Counted from the first letter of the stretch, positions 1 to 7,088 are shown. The stretch: DNA of 9,092 nucleotides from an uncultured Mollicutes bacterium (GCA_900550795.1 URTN01000021.1:1-9092); one strand, 5' to 3'. Translations and numbers: made by a program. The notes: generated by a model from the letters alone, not told the origin.

Positions 1-161
1 ATCCTAAAGAATATGGACATATTGTATTAGAAGAAAATTGTCCTAAATGTGGTGAAAAACTCCATGCGAAAGAACATAAAGATATAACTAATATTTGGTG
101 CCCTTATTGCCAATATCGAGTAATTAGACAAAAGAAAGAAAAAACGCCTAAGAATGATTAG
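1..161 (+). CDS. C-terminal end of a zinc-ribbon protein (5' end outside window)
   Basis: This is the last 52 codons of a gene that begins before the window, read in the frame starting at base 3 and ending with TAG at 159-161. The visible peptide contains CPKCGEK, then about 16 residues, then CPYCQYR. The two C-x2-C knuckles form a classic four-cysteine zinc ribbon (treble-clef type). The tail after the second knuckle is short and basic (RQKKEKTPKND), typical of a cytosolic protein end. No membrane segment or catalytic motif is visible in this piece. Zinc ribbons of this kind occur at the ends of many unrelated proteins, so the function cannot be assigned. The frame is open from the window edge to the stop, and the spaced CxxC pairs make it very likely to be real coding sequence. 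Confidence 0.75.
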   Translation, partial: PKEYGHIVLEENCPKCGEKLHAKEHKDITNIWCPYCQYRVIRQKKEKTPKND

Positions 162-200
162 GGATATATGTATGGAACTAGTTTGTATTTCGCTCCCTAA
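158..200. repeat. Inverted repeat spanning the first gene's stop codon
   Basis: TTAGGGA at 158-164 and TCCCTAA at 194-200 are perfect 7-base inverted complements separated by 29 bases. The spacer contains the 8-base palindrome AACTAGTT (176-183). The left arm overlaps the TAG stop of the first gene. An RNA hairpin is possible, but the right arm is followed by AAAATTG rather than a U-tract, so this is not a convincing terminator. Confidence 0.4.
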
Positions 201-223
201 AAATTGAAATATTTTATCAAAAG

Positions 224-260
224 GTACCCATTTGGGTACTGTGCTTTCTCTTTGCTTTTG
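224..260 (+). terminator. Candidate weak terminator or regulatory hairpin after the zinc-ribbon gene
   Basis: GTACCC (224-229) and GGGTAC (234-239) form a perfect 6-bp stem with the 4-base loop ATTT, extendable by a G-U pair. It is preceded by an A-rich stretch and followed by the pyrimidine-rich run TGTGCTTTCTCTTTGCTTTT instead of a clean T-tract. It lies about 60 bp after the first gene's stop. A terminator for that gene is the simplest reading. An operator or leader structure for the next gene is an alternative. Confidence 0.35.
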
Positions 261-381
261 TTAAAGTTTTCACGTGAATATGGATACATGGGTCGCACGG
301 ATTTATAAATTTATGGTTTTGGAAGTTAGTCCATTATCAATTTAGTGCTACTCGTTGTATTCATTTTTATTTTGAATAAGA

Positions 382-404
382 TTTACAGCCGTTATGGCTA
401 TAAA
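382..404 (+). promoter_or_regulatory. Hairpin immediately upstream of the surface-protein ribosome binding site
   Basis: AGCC (387-390) pairs with GGCT (396-399) around the loop GTTAT. After one C-A mismatch, the stem continues with TTTA (382-385) against TAAA (401-404). The 3' arm runs into the A-rich start of the Shine-Dalgarno stretch AAGGAG (406-411), which sits 7 nt from the ATG at 419. Folding could modulate ribosome access, but the stem is short and this role is inference. Confidence 0.35.
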
Positions 405-418
405 AAAGGAGAAAATTT

Positions 419-3400
419 ATGATTCAATTAAGGAAAACTAAATCCAAATTAGTATCTTTTTTTGGAGGTCTATTTGCTTGCGCTTCTTTATTATTGGGAA
501 CAAGACTAACTGCAACTGTAACAGAAACAAATGCAAGCTCAAATTTTATTAGCGATATAGAGTTCTCGCTTAATAAGGTTGATATAGGTGACTCAGTTGC
601 TTCTTTATTTGATTTTAAAGATGAAGCGAATAAGAGGATTACTGTCCCTGCTAATTCTAAATATAGCGTTTCTTTAGAAGTTGTCTGGAGAAATGGACAA
701 GGCCGTATGCTTTGGTCATCATCTGGAGATGGTTCTTGGACTGCAATTGAAAATGAAATAGTCGATGAAAACGAATCTTTTGTTATTAGGTTTAAAATAC
801 TTCCTGAATCCGGATACGAATTAAGCAGGGACCTTTCTTATCTTAATGACCATACTAAAATAACTGGTCTAAACCTAGGGAAAGGAAAAGACATTGAATT
901 ATGGGATATGGCCGGATATAACAAAATTAGCAAATATATATTACTAGATTTTATTCTCATTAGAGGTATGGATTATATTGGGGGTGGAACATCTATTACC
1001 CCTCGAATTGGAGAAGCGGTCTCTGGAAGAATAGGTGGCTCAGTTCATACAGGTTTCTGGATCGTTGGCGCGGCTACTCCTTATACCTATGAAGCAATAA
1101 ATGCTCCAATAGGATTAGAAATAGAGTCGTCAAATGTCTTTTCTGAATCTAATTGCTATTATAAATTGACTGCTAGAAACAGCATGAATAGTGGAACTGC
1201 TTATGTTATTGCGACTGCTGCAAACGGAAAAACTTGTAAAATCCCATTGGATATTAATGGCGTTTCTGGTGGCCATGAACATACTTATGGAGATATAGAA
1301 TGTATTGATGGCACGCATCACGGCAGGACGACTTGTAGCGATCCAAGTTGTCCAGGTGTATCACCTTATTTTGATGTTAATTCAGATATAGGAGAACACG
1401 ATTATTATGGGAACTGCACTGTTAGCTGCAAGACTTGTGGGGAAGTTATTAACGCGAATGGAATTCATGATTATAAATGTGTAAAAGATCCGACCGATTC
1501 TAGTAAACACATATATAAATGTGAATGCGGTGCTCTTAAATATGATTCAAACGGAAATCTAGTTAAAGAAGAACATAAGGGTGGAACTCCTACTTGTGTT
1601 GAACAAGGAATTTGTATCGATTGCAATGAAGCATATTTACCTGCGATTGGGCATAAATATGAATTTAAGGTTCTAACTTTTGTTGCTGGTGGAGGAGAAC
1701 AACACATCCTTAAATGCGCTACTTGTAATATAGAAGATACTAAATATAGGCATGCCCCGACTGGAGGAGTTGCAACTTGTGCTCAAAGAGCAATTTGTAG
1801 CTATAGCAAAGATGGACATACCTGTAATCATGAATATGGAGAATTTATTGACCACAATTTTGAAAATGGAATTTGTAAAGATTGCCATGTCGAAGAAGTA
1901 GTTAGGAGTTTTGAATTAGAAATCCCTAAATATAGAAGGGGAATGTCATTTGAACCTTTCTTCTATCCAACTGTTACAAAAGGAAATGTGATTAACCGTG
2001 GGGATATTTATTCAATTGGGTCTAAAACAAAAGATGCTGATTTTGTTTGCAACATTAACAATGCCTATCAAATTAAAATTGACTCCAATAGCTTGATGAT
2101 TTATCAAATAAAGCCACAAGCAAACCACAAATTCCCATCTGAAGGAATAGATGCAATCGAAATAAATATTAAAAACGGGATATTGCTACATAAGGAACTT
2201 GATGAAGTGACTCAAGTAATAAAAATCCATGTAATGATGCCTTTAGAAGATGTAGTCCAGAATGTCGACATTGAATTTGGAAAGGCAATTATTGGGAACA
2301 AAATTGAAGAAATATCCATAAAAGAAAACAATGGATTAAACTTTGAAGTTGTTAATTTTGATAATGTAGTCGGAGATGGAACATTCCTAGGGCACATACC
2401 TGTTTATGTTACTCTTAAATTAATGGCTCCTGATGGAATGATATTTGCTAATTCAAGAATTAATGATCCTAATAGGTGGCTATGCGAATTAAATATAATT
2501 AGAGGCACTGCATTAGAAATGACTAGTAGTGCAGACAATAAAGAAGTCACCATTAAATTCAAACTTCCATTGGCAACTGATTGTACTCATGATAACGTCA
2601 CCTTAAAAGAAGCTGGGTTTGAAGAGACCTGTACAAGTGATGGTAAGCACGATAAATATATTTGTCTTGATTGCAAAAAGGAATTTGTTGGACGTGAATG
2701 TGAGACTATTTGGAATGAAAAAGATGCAGTTATTAAAGCGTCTCACAAAGTCAAACATGTCACAGCAAATGATGTTATTAAGGCTGATGAAAATGGCAAA
2801 AATGGCAAAGATGGGAACATTGCCTATTATGAATGCGAAAGAAGTGAATGTGGCAAATTATTCCTTGATGAAGCCTGTAAAAACGAAATCACTTTGGAAG
2901 AAACTATAATTCATGATTATAAATCTACCCATTCAGCAGATGATTCATCTCATTATTATGAATGCCATAACTGTGATCATAAAAAAGATATAGAATCCCA
3001 CTCATTTGGTTCTTGGATTAATGAAGTTGCCCCAACTACAGAAGAATTTGGTGTCAAAGGTCATCAAGATTGCTCAATCTGTAAGCATCATTTCGATGAA
3101 AATGGTAAGCTTATAGATGATCTTAGGATTGCTAAGATTGGTACCCATAAAATTACCATTACCGGTGGGGGTGCTTCTAGTGACGGAGAAGATGGGTTCT
3201 ATAAAGAAGGTGATAAAGTGACTATTGTTGCTGAACCTCCAAAAGAAGGAAAAAGATTTGCGGGATGGGTTGATGCAGACGGAAATATAGTTTCTACTGA
3301 TCCTGAATATACCTTCACCGTTACAAAAGAAATGGTCCTGATTGCTAAATATGAAGATATTCCTCTAAACCCAAATAGCGGATTATCAGGTGGTGCAATT

Positions 3401-3529
3401 GCAGGAATTGTAATTGGCTCTAGCGTTGCAGCTTCTCTAGCAGGATTCTCATTATTCTGGTTTGTAATTAAGAAAAAGTCCTTTAATGACTTGATATTAG
3501 TTACTAAAGGAATATTTAAGAAAAAATAA
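419..3529 (+). CDS. Large Cys/His-rich secreted surface protein with C-terminal membrane anchor
   Basis: This 1036-residue protein has a strong AAGGAG site 7 nt before its ATG. Residues 1-39 look like a signal peptide: a basic start, a hydrophobic core at 11-27 and a possible cleavage after TNA. Residues ~40-180 and ~613-720 are beta-rich and resemble each other. Residues ~185-280 look like a putative Ig (He_PIG-like) domain, with PYTYEA and GTAYVIATAANGKT. Two Cys/His blocks (~286-490 and ~721-890) contain repeated 'H-x-Y' and 'C-x2-C' modules of the zinc-ribbon-like type common in Firmicutes surface proteins. Residues ~905-980 match the divergent InlB B-repeat pattern (FAGWVDADGN ... LIAKYE). 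A transmembrane helix (~993-1017) is followed by KKK and a basic cytosolic tail. There is no LPxTG motif, so the protein is probably an outward-facing, single-pass membrane protein. A role in adhesion or ligand binding is inferred; no enzyme motif is visible. It appears to be transcribed alone, ending at a terminator. Confidence 0.9.
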   Translation: MIQLRKTKSKLVSFFGGLFACASLLLGTRLTATVTETNASSNFISDIEFSLNKVDIGDSVASLFDFKDEANKRITVPANSKYSVSLEVVWRNGQGRMLWSSSGDGSWTAIENEIVDENESFVIRFKILPESGYELSRDLSYLNDHTKITGLNLGKGKDIELWDMAGYNKISKYILLDFILIRGMDYIGGGTSITPRIGEAVSGRIGGSVHTGFWIVGAATPYTYEAINAPIGLEIESSNVFSESNCYYKLTARNSMNSGTAYVIATAANGKTCKIPLDINGVSGGHEHTYGDIECIDGTHHGRTTCSDPSCPGVSPYFDVNSDIGEHDYYGNCTVSCKTCGEVINANGIHDYKCVKDPTDSSKHIYKCECGALKYDSNGNLVKEEHKGGTPTCVEQGICIDCNEAYLPAIGHKYEFKVLTFVAGGGEQHILKCATCNIEDTKYRHAPTGGVATCAQRAICSYSKDGHTCNHEYGEFIDHNFENGICKDCHVEEVVRSFELEIPKYRRGMSFEPFFYPTVTKGNVINRGDIYSIGSKTKDADFVCNINNAYQIKIDSNSLMIYQIKPQANHKFPSEGIDAIEINIKNGILLHKELDEVTQVIKIHVMMPLEDVVQNVDIEFGKAIIGNKIEEISIKENNGLNFEVVNFDNVVGDGTFLGHIPVYVTLKLMAPDGMIFANSRINDPNRWLCELNIIRGTALEMTSSADNKEVTIKFKLPLATDCTHDNVTLKEAGFEETCTSDGKHDKYICLDCKKEFVGRECETIWNEKDAVIKASHKVKHVTANDVIKADENGKNGKDGNIAYYECERSECGKLFLDEACKNEITLEETIIHDYKSTHSADDSSHYYECHNCDHKKDIESHSFGSWINEVAPTTEEFGVKGHQDCSICKHHFDENGKLIDDLRIAKIGTHKITITGGGASSDGEDGFYKEGDKVTIVAEPPKEGKRFAGWVDADGNIVSTDPEYTFTVTKEMVLIAKYEDIPLNPNSGLSGGAIAGIVIGSSVAASLAGFSLFWFVIKKKSFNDLILVTKGIFKKK

Positions 3530-3536
3530 TAATTTT

Positions 3537-3580
3537 AGGCCTATTGCTAAATCAGTTAGGTGATGCAGCGGGCCTTTTTG
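3537..3580 (+). terminator. Rho-independent terminator after the surface-protein gene
   Basis: AGGCC (3537-3541) pairs with GGCCT (3571-3575). An inner TGC (3545-3547) pairs with GCA (3564-3566) across a short imperfect segment, and the right arm runs directly into TTTTT. It starts 8 nt after the TAA stop. The loop can form an additional small CTAA/TTAG stem. GC-rich closing pairs, the U-tract and the position make this a convincing intrinsic terminator. Confidence 0.8.
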
Positions 3581-3639
3581 TTAGAAAAGTAAAAGTTATC
3601 AGTTTTTCGATGTACAATTGATTGTCGAAAGAAAATCAT

Positions 3640-4194
3640 ATGGTTAATTTTTGTTTAAGTAATGAAGAAAAAGCTCTTCTAAAAAGTCTAATCGGAAAGA
3701 AACTTATTAATTTTAGGCATGACCCTTTAGATAAGCTTGGAAAAGAAACTGTTTATGGAAGAATTGAATTATTTTTCAATGATTCAATAGTCTTACTCGA
3801 CTATGGCTATAAGCCATATCCACTTTTTGGCAACGAAGATGATGACCACCCGATGTTCTTGGCTAAAACTATCGATGAAAAAGACGCTATTTCAGCTTTA
3901 AAAGACGTCACTCAAATAAATGTGGAAGTTAAAAAAGGGATTACCGGAATTACTTTAGTTGAAGATTATGCCGAAATTACATATGACGACAAAGCAGACT
4001 CGCTTAGAATATTGAAAGCAATAATATTCAAGTTTGGAAAAGAAGAAATTGCTATCCAAGGCGACTACATGATACCTTTACTAGACATAATGAAAGGAGA
4101 AAATGTTGCTTCTAGACTTGCTAATCCTGGCGATGAATTTGAAAATGATCCTGAAACCAAATTTATAGCTAAAAGGTTTTTCGTTGAACTATAG
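3640..4194 (+). CDS. Hypothetical cytosolic protein, about 184 aa
   Basis: I do not recognise this protein family by name. The sequence is acidic, with alternating beta-strand-like and short helical stretches, no signal peptide, no membrane helix and no cysteine pairs. Visible landmarks are LKSLIGKKLINFRHDP near the start, then YGRIELFFNDSIVLLDY, VKKGITGITLVEDYAEITYDD and a C-terminal KRFFVEL. The pattern resembles small all-beta or alpha/beta proteins of unknown function found scattered in Firmicutes. I chose ATG 3640. An in-frame TTG at 3622 would add six residues, but it has no Shine-Dalgarno sequence, and a TACAAT (-10-like) at 3613-3618 would place the transcript start after it. ATG 3640 itself has only a weak GAAAGAA upstream. 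An in-frame TGA at 3619-3621 blocks any earlier start. The gene follows the upstream terminator and ends 42 bp before the next gene. Confidence 0.75.
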   Translation: MVNFCLSNEEKALLKSLIGKKLINFRHDPLDKLGKETVYGRIELFFNDSIVLLDYGYKPYPLFGNEDDDHPMFLAKTIDEKDAISALKDVTQINVEVKKGITGITLVEDYAEITYDDKADSLRILKAIIFKFGKEEIAIQGDYMIPLLDIMKGENVASRLANPGDEFENDPETKFIAKRFFVEL

Positions 4195-4213
4195 TATTTT
4201 TTGTTTATATAAT
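4184..4213 (+). promoter_or_regulatory. Sigma-A type promoter for the zinc-ribbon membrane protein gene
   Basis: TTGAAC (4184-4189) and a perfect TATAAT (4208-4213) are separated by 18 bp. The -35 overlaps the last codons of the preceding gene. Transcription would start around 4220, giving a short leader containing TGGAGA (4225-4230) as ribosome binding site, 6 nt before ATG 4237. The gene can therefore be expressed independently of its upstream neighbour. Confidence 0.6.
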
Positions 4214-4236
4214 GGAGACAAATCTGGAGAAACCAT

Positions 4237-4575
4237 ATGGCCTTAATTAAATGTCCTGAATGTCATAAAGAAATAAGTGACAAAGCACCTACTTGCCCTC
4301 ATTGCGGTTATCCTTTATCTAATAATCCTGAAGTAGTTATAGATGAAAAAGCCTCTGCAATTATTGAAAGAAACCATAAGCATAATTGCATTGGAGGTAT
4401 CATTACAGGCGTCCTTTCTATCATAGCTGGGATAGTTATGTTTTGCTGTTCCTTCATTGAAAATATCAATAAGGACAGCTCTTCCTTCGTGTCTTTTATA
4501 ATAACTGGAATATGCTTATTTTTATTAGGGATATTCGCGGTTACATATTCGACTTATAGATTAAAGAACTACTAA
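4237..4575 (+). CDS. Small zinc-ribbon membrane protein (two TM helices)
   Basis: This 112-residue protein begins with a zinc ribbon of the zinc_ribbon_2 type: IKCPECHKEISDKAPTCPHCGYPL, with C6, C9, C20 and C23 as ligands. A linker of about 25 residues follows, then two hydrophobic segments at ~52-72 (GGIITGVLSIIAGIVMFCC) and ~84-105 (FVSFIITGICLFLLGIFAV), and a short end. The likely topology is an N-terminal zinc ribbon in the cytosol with a helical hairpin in the membrane. Proteins with this architecture are frequent in Firmicutes and mostly of unknown function; some may be stress-related or scaffold-like. TGGAGA lies 6 nt before the ATG and a promoter precedes it. It is convergent with the regulator gene, with stops only 28 bp apart. 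The first gene in the window also ends in a zinc ribbon, but of a different sequence. Confidence 0.85.
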   Translation: MALIKCPECHKEISDKAPTCPHCGYPLSNNPEVVIDEKASAIIERNHKHNCIGGIITGVLSIIAGIVMFCCSFIENINKDSSSFVSFIITGICLFLLGIFAVTYSTYRLKNY

Positions 4576-4603
4576 TACCTTATATATAATATAGATATAT
4601 AGA

Positions 4604-6970
4604 TTAATTGAATTTGATTTCTACTAATTTTGTTTCAAGTGGACCAACTGTAACATTTAATTCTAATTCATCGCTAGTAATGAATTCTTCCCTGCTAGAA
4701 TAATCTATCTCACTAAGATGTTTCAAAACTTCGATTTCATCTTTGTTAAGCAATTTATTCCCACCCATATCCAACCATTTATCATAACTAGAACCGCTCT
4801 TTTTTGATATGGTGGATATTTTTATTTTGGCAGAATTGTAATTTAAGTTATTAATCTTTAATTTATAGGTAATGTTCGTGGATTTAGGGAAGCAAGTATA
4901 TCTATTTAGGTTGGATATCTGGAAATATTCCTTATCGGCGAATAAATCGGAGTAGTGGTTATAATTATTTAGAAGGATTACCAGCCTATTCTCGTTTATA
5001 GTCACTAGGTAATTAGAAGAATTAGATAACACATTGTTTTCTAATTTAGATAATAAGCAATAGGCATTATATGAACTCTTCTTGATATAATCATAAGTAA
5101 GCATCCCGTCCTTGCCATGATATTGATTGGCATCATAGGCACTTACTGAAGTCCTATCTACAAAACTATTTTTTGAGAAACTAGACAAATCCTTTTCATT
5201 CTCGATAAAGTTTTCAATTAGATAGCTCGATGAATATAAGGTGTCATTTAATAGGGATTCATTATTAGTAAAATTAACCCCATGGAAGAACATCTTATTC
5301 TCGATAAATCCATTATTTTGCTTTAGATAGGATATGAAATCTGCCATTTCATGACGGTTCTTGCTTAGATTTGAATCATCGCTAAAATCATCTACATATT
5401 TAATCGGAATAAAATCAAATTCTAAATCTAATTTCTTTATCCTGTCTAGGAAAGAGAAATACCCATCATGAGATTCAATGTCTTTCCTATAAAATAGAGG
5501 GGTACCTATCTTATATTTATTTTCTCTTCTTCTAACTGTCTGGAATAAAGAGTTATATAAAGTGATGGATTCTTTGCTATTGGGATCAGTATATGTATTA
5601 GGCTTCCTGATCTTAGAAAAAGAAATCATCGCCCCATCAAGCTTATCTTTAAAGACGACATCCATATAATCTAGCATTTGATTTACCAAAGTATAGAATT
5701 CATCGACATTTAATAAATCTTCGTTATATTCAAATATTAGATAAGGTAAGGCATTATTCTCTATTATCTTATTTAGTATATGTGAGAAATAGACGTAATT
5801 GATATTCCATTGGTTAGATTCATCTCTATTTAATATATGTGTCTGCTTGGCTAGGATATGGGGGATAAGTAGATATTTATAATCTAGATCCTTTTTCGCT
5901 TCGCTTAATCCCTTTGTTACAAGTTCATTAACTAAATCGCTAGGTCCGAATAATTCTAGTACCTCGTTGCCCTTGCATTTAATCTTTCTCGTCTTCCCCT
6001 TTAAATCGATTGGGATAAGCATTTCTGTTGCCCTGACTGAATTATCTTTATGGGCATTAGGAGAGCCATATTGTTCATATTTGGATAATATTTTGTCCAA
6101 TGCCTGCTTCCTGAACAATTTATTGTCTGTATTGATGAGCTTGATTGCCTTACGCTCATATTTTTGTCTATATTCATTAGGAGTAGTCCCATTTATTTTC
6201 TTAAAGGCACGTACATAACTTCTTACATCTTCAAAACCATGCTCATCGCTAATTTGCTGGACGGTTTTATTGCCTTGAAGCAAATCGTTTAATGAATGGT
6301 TGATTCTTAAATTATCATAGATATCAATGAAGTTAAGCCCGTATGTATTCTTGTATAGCCTAGACAAATAAGATACAGAATAATTGAATTTCTCGCTTAA
6401 ATAAGTAAGGGTAATCTTCTCTTTGTAATGGTCATTTAGATATCCGTTTATCTTATTTATCGTATCTAGGGATTCTCTGTTCAAAGTAGCTTCTTTTGGA
6501 GCGACGACTTTAAAATCGTTAACTAACTGGGCAAAGAAAGAATAGGCAATAGCCCTATTGGTATAGATGGAATTGACATTTTCCATCGTATTATAGGCAA
6601 TTATTGAATATAAAAGATAACGAATCGTGTTGTATCTAGGGTTATTTTTTACTTCCATCGAATTGAGGTTAAAGTAAATATTGTCACCCCCTCCATCGAT
6701 AGAAAATCCATTAACATCAATTAATACGGAAATCAAAGTCGCGACATCTTGGCTAATGATGTGGTGGAATTGCTGGGGGTTAATGATAACTAAATCATCA
6801 CTAGATGCATGGTAACACCTATTCCCTATAAATATATCGCATTCCCCATCTAATATAAGGAGTAGCTGAGCCATGTTATGCATATGGCGGTAGATGGTAT
6901 CGAATTTGACAATCGAGAAACTCATTGGGATCTTGTTCTCGAAATTAATTAGCATTGTTTCGTTTTTCAT
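4604..6970 (-). CDS. AraC-family transcriptional regulator fused to a degenerate GH39-like domain
   Basis: This is a 788-residue fusion. Residues ~1-105 are a cupin-like AraC sensing domain (LLLILDGECDIFIGN ... DDLVIINPQQFHH). Residues ~170-272 are the AraC/XylS DNA-binding domain with two helix-turn-helices (TLTYLSEKFNYSVSYLSRLYK; QISDEHGFEDVRSYVRAFKK, then TPNEYR). Residues ~310-788 follow the GH39 beta-xylosidase-like pattern of AraC-GH39 fusions: WNINYVYFSHILNKII (388-403), LLNDTLYSSSYLIENF (573-588), YHGKDGMLTYDYIKKSS (617-633) and a GSSYDKWLDMGG tail (726-737). Both GH39 catalytic glutamates appear absent: the 'EPN' site reads KPN (456-458) and the 'TEWN' site reads HGVN (563-566). The domain is therefore probably a sugar-sensing or scaffolding pseudo-enzyme. 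The gene is divergent from a sugar ABC transporter gene, its likely target. No Shine-Dalgarno sequence precedes the ATG, and the promoter placement suggests a leaderless transcript. The AraC assignment is firm; the GH39 assignment rests on recalled family patterns. Confidence 0.9.
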   Translation of the reverse strand: MKNETMLINFENKIPMSFSIVKFDTIYRHMHNMAQLLLILDGECDIFIGNRCYHASSDDLVIINPQQFHHIISQDVATLISVLIDVNGFSIDGGGDNIYFNLNSMEVKNNPRYNTIRYLLYSIIAYNTMENVNSIYTNRAIAYSFFAQLVNDFKVVAPKEATLNRESLDTINKINGYLNDHYKEKITLTYLSEKFNYSVSYLSRLYKNTYGLNFIDIYDNLRINHSLNDLLQGNKTVQQISDEHGFEDVRSYVRAFKKINGTTPNEYRQKYERKAIKLINTDNKLFRKQALDKILSKYEQYGSPNAHKDNSVRATEMLIPIDLKGKTRKIKCKGNEVLELFGPSDLVNELVTKGLSEAKKDLDYKYLLIPHILAKQTHILNRDESNQWNINYVYFSHILNKIIENNALPYLIFEYNEDLLNVDEFYTLVNQMLDYMDVVFKDKLDGAMISFSKIRKPNTYTDPNSKESITLYNSLFQTVRRRENKYKIGTPLFYRKDIESHDGYFSFLDRIKKLDLEFDFIPIKYVDDFSDDSNLSKNRHEMADFISYLKQNNGFIENKMFFHGVNFTNNESLLNDTLYSSSYLIENFIENEKDLSSFSKNSFVDRTSVSAYDANQYHGKDGMLTYDYIKKSSYNAYCLLSKLENNVLSNSSNYLVTINENRLVILLNNYNHYSDLFADKEYFQISNLNRYTCFPKSTNITYKLKINNLNYNSAKIKISTISKKSGSSYDKWLDMGGNKLLNKDEIEVLKHLSEIDYSSREEFITSDELELNVTVGPLETKLVEIKFN

Positions 6971-6976
6971 GTCTAG

Positions 6977-7005
6977 ATTGTAAAGTAAGCGATTACATTC
7001 TTCAA
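6977..7005 (-). promoter_or_regulatory. Promoter of the AraC/GH39 gene (leaderless placement)
   Basis: On the minus strand, TTGAAG (7005-7000) and TACAAT (6982-6977) are separated by exactly 17 bp. Only six bases (CTAGAC) lie between the -10 box and the ATG at 6970-6968, so transcription would start at or next to the initiator A. No Shine-Dalgarno motif is present in the gap, which fits leaderless initiation. Confidence 0.5.
6984..6997. promoter_or_regulatory. cre-like / LacI-family operator inside the regulator promoter
   Basis: Read on the minus strand, TGTAATCGCTTACT agrees with the catabolite-responsive-element consensus TGWNANCGNTNWCA at every fixed position except the last. It contains GTAA and TTAC half-sites around a CG centre. 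It lies wholly within the 17-bp spacer of the regulator promoter, a classic position for repression by CcpA or another LacI-family protein. Confidence 0.5.
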
Positions 7006-7040
7006 TTAGAAATACTCACTTTTTTGACATTGTAAATCAA

Positions 7041-7068
7041 TTGTTATATCGGTAAAACGTTATAGAAT
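7041..7068 (+). promoter_or_regulatory. Candidate promoter of the sugar ABC transporter gene with internal palindrome
   Basis: TTGTTA (7041-7046), a 16-bp spacer and TAGAAT (7063-7068) form a reasonable sigma-A promoter pointing toward the ATPase gene, leaving a leader of about 85 nt. The palindrome TAAAACGTTATA (7053-7064, five of six pairs matched, CG centre) overlaps the spacer and -10 box and resembles a LacI-family operator. A perfect TTGACA also occurs at 7024-7029, but its best -10 partner (TATATC at 7045-7050) has a short 15-bp spacing. The exact promoter is therefore uncertain. Confidence 0.4.
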
Positions 7069-7088
7069 ACAAAAAATTGAGTAACTTC

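Larger units (their letters stand above)
162..418. other. Non-coding region between zinc-ribbon gene and surface-protein gene
   Basis: This 257-bp gap has no supportable ORF. It holds the inverted repeat across the upstream stop, the GTACCC/GGGTAC hairpin, a perfect 10-bp palindrome TTCACGTGAA at 269-278, and a hairpin directly before the ribosome binding site of the next gene. A weak promoter can be proposed as TTGTAT (355-360), a 16-bp spacer and TAAGAT (377-382), but neither box is strong. I see no tRNA-like cloverleaf or recognisable riboswitch core. Confidence 0.5.

Noticed and set aside
470..500. Possible lipoprotein signal (Cys21 in the surface protein signal peptide, GLFAC)
   Set aside because: Phe at -2 does not fit a lipobox, the hydrophobic core continues past the cysteine, and the protein has its own C-terminal membrane helix.
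2619..2909. 96-codon +1-shifted open frame inside the surface-protein gene
   Set aside because: It overlaps the Cys/His block that reads sensibly in the main frame. The Lys/Met-rich product looks like a frame shadow.
3359..3400. Possible sortase motif before the C-terminal helix (PLNPNSG)
   Set aside because: It does not match LPxTG or known variants. The Lys-rich tail of about 19 residues after the helix fits a stop-transfer membrane anchor equally well or better.
419..3529. Surface protein as a phage tail fibre, toxin or defence effector
   Set aside because: There are no phage genes, toxin catalytic motifs or immunity-like partner. The architecture matches an ordinary membrane-anchored surface protein.
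4581..4601. TATATAT/ATATATA inverted repeat between the convergent genes as a bidirectional terminator
   Set aside because: The stem is pure AT with a 7-base loop and no U-tract on either strand. It is too weak to call in such AT-rich sequence.
5967..6218. Open frame on the plus strand antisense to the AraC DNA-binding region
   Set aside because: The opposite strand encodes a clear helix-turn-helix domain, and the hydrophobic product is typical of antisense reading.
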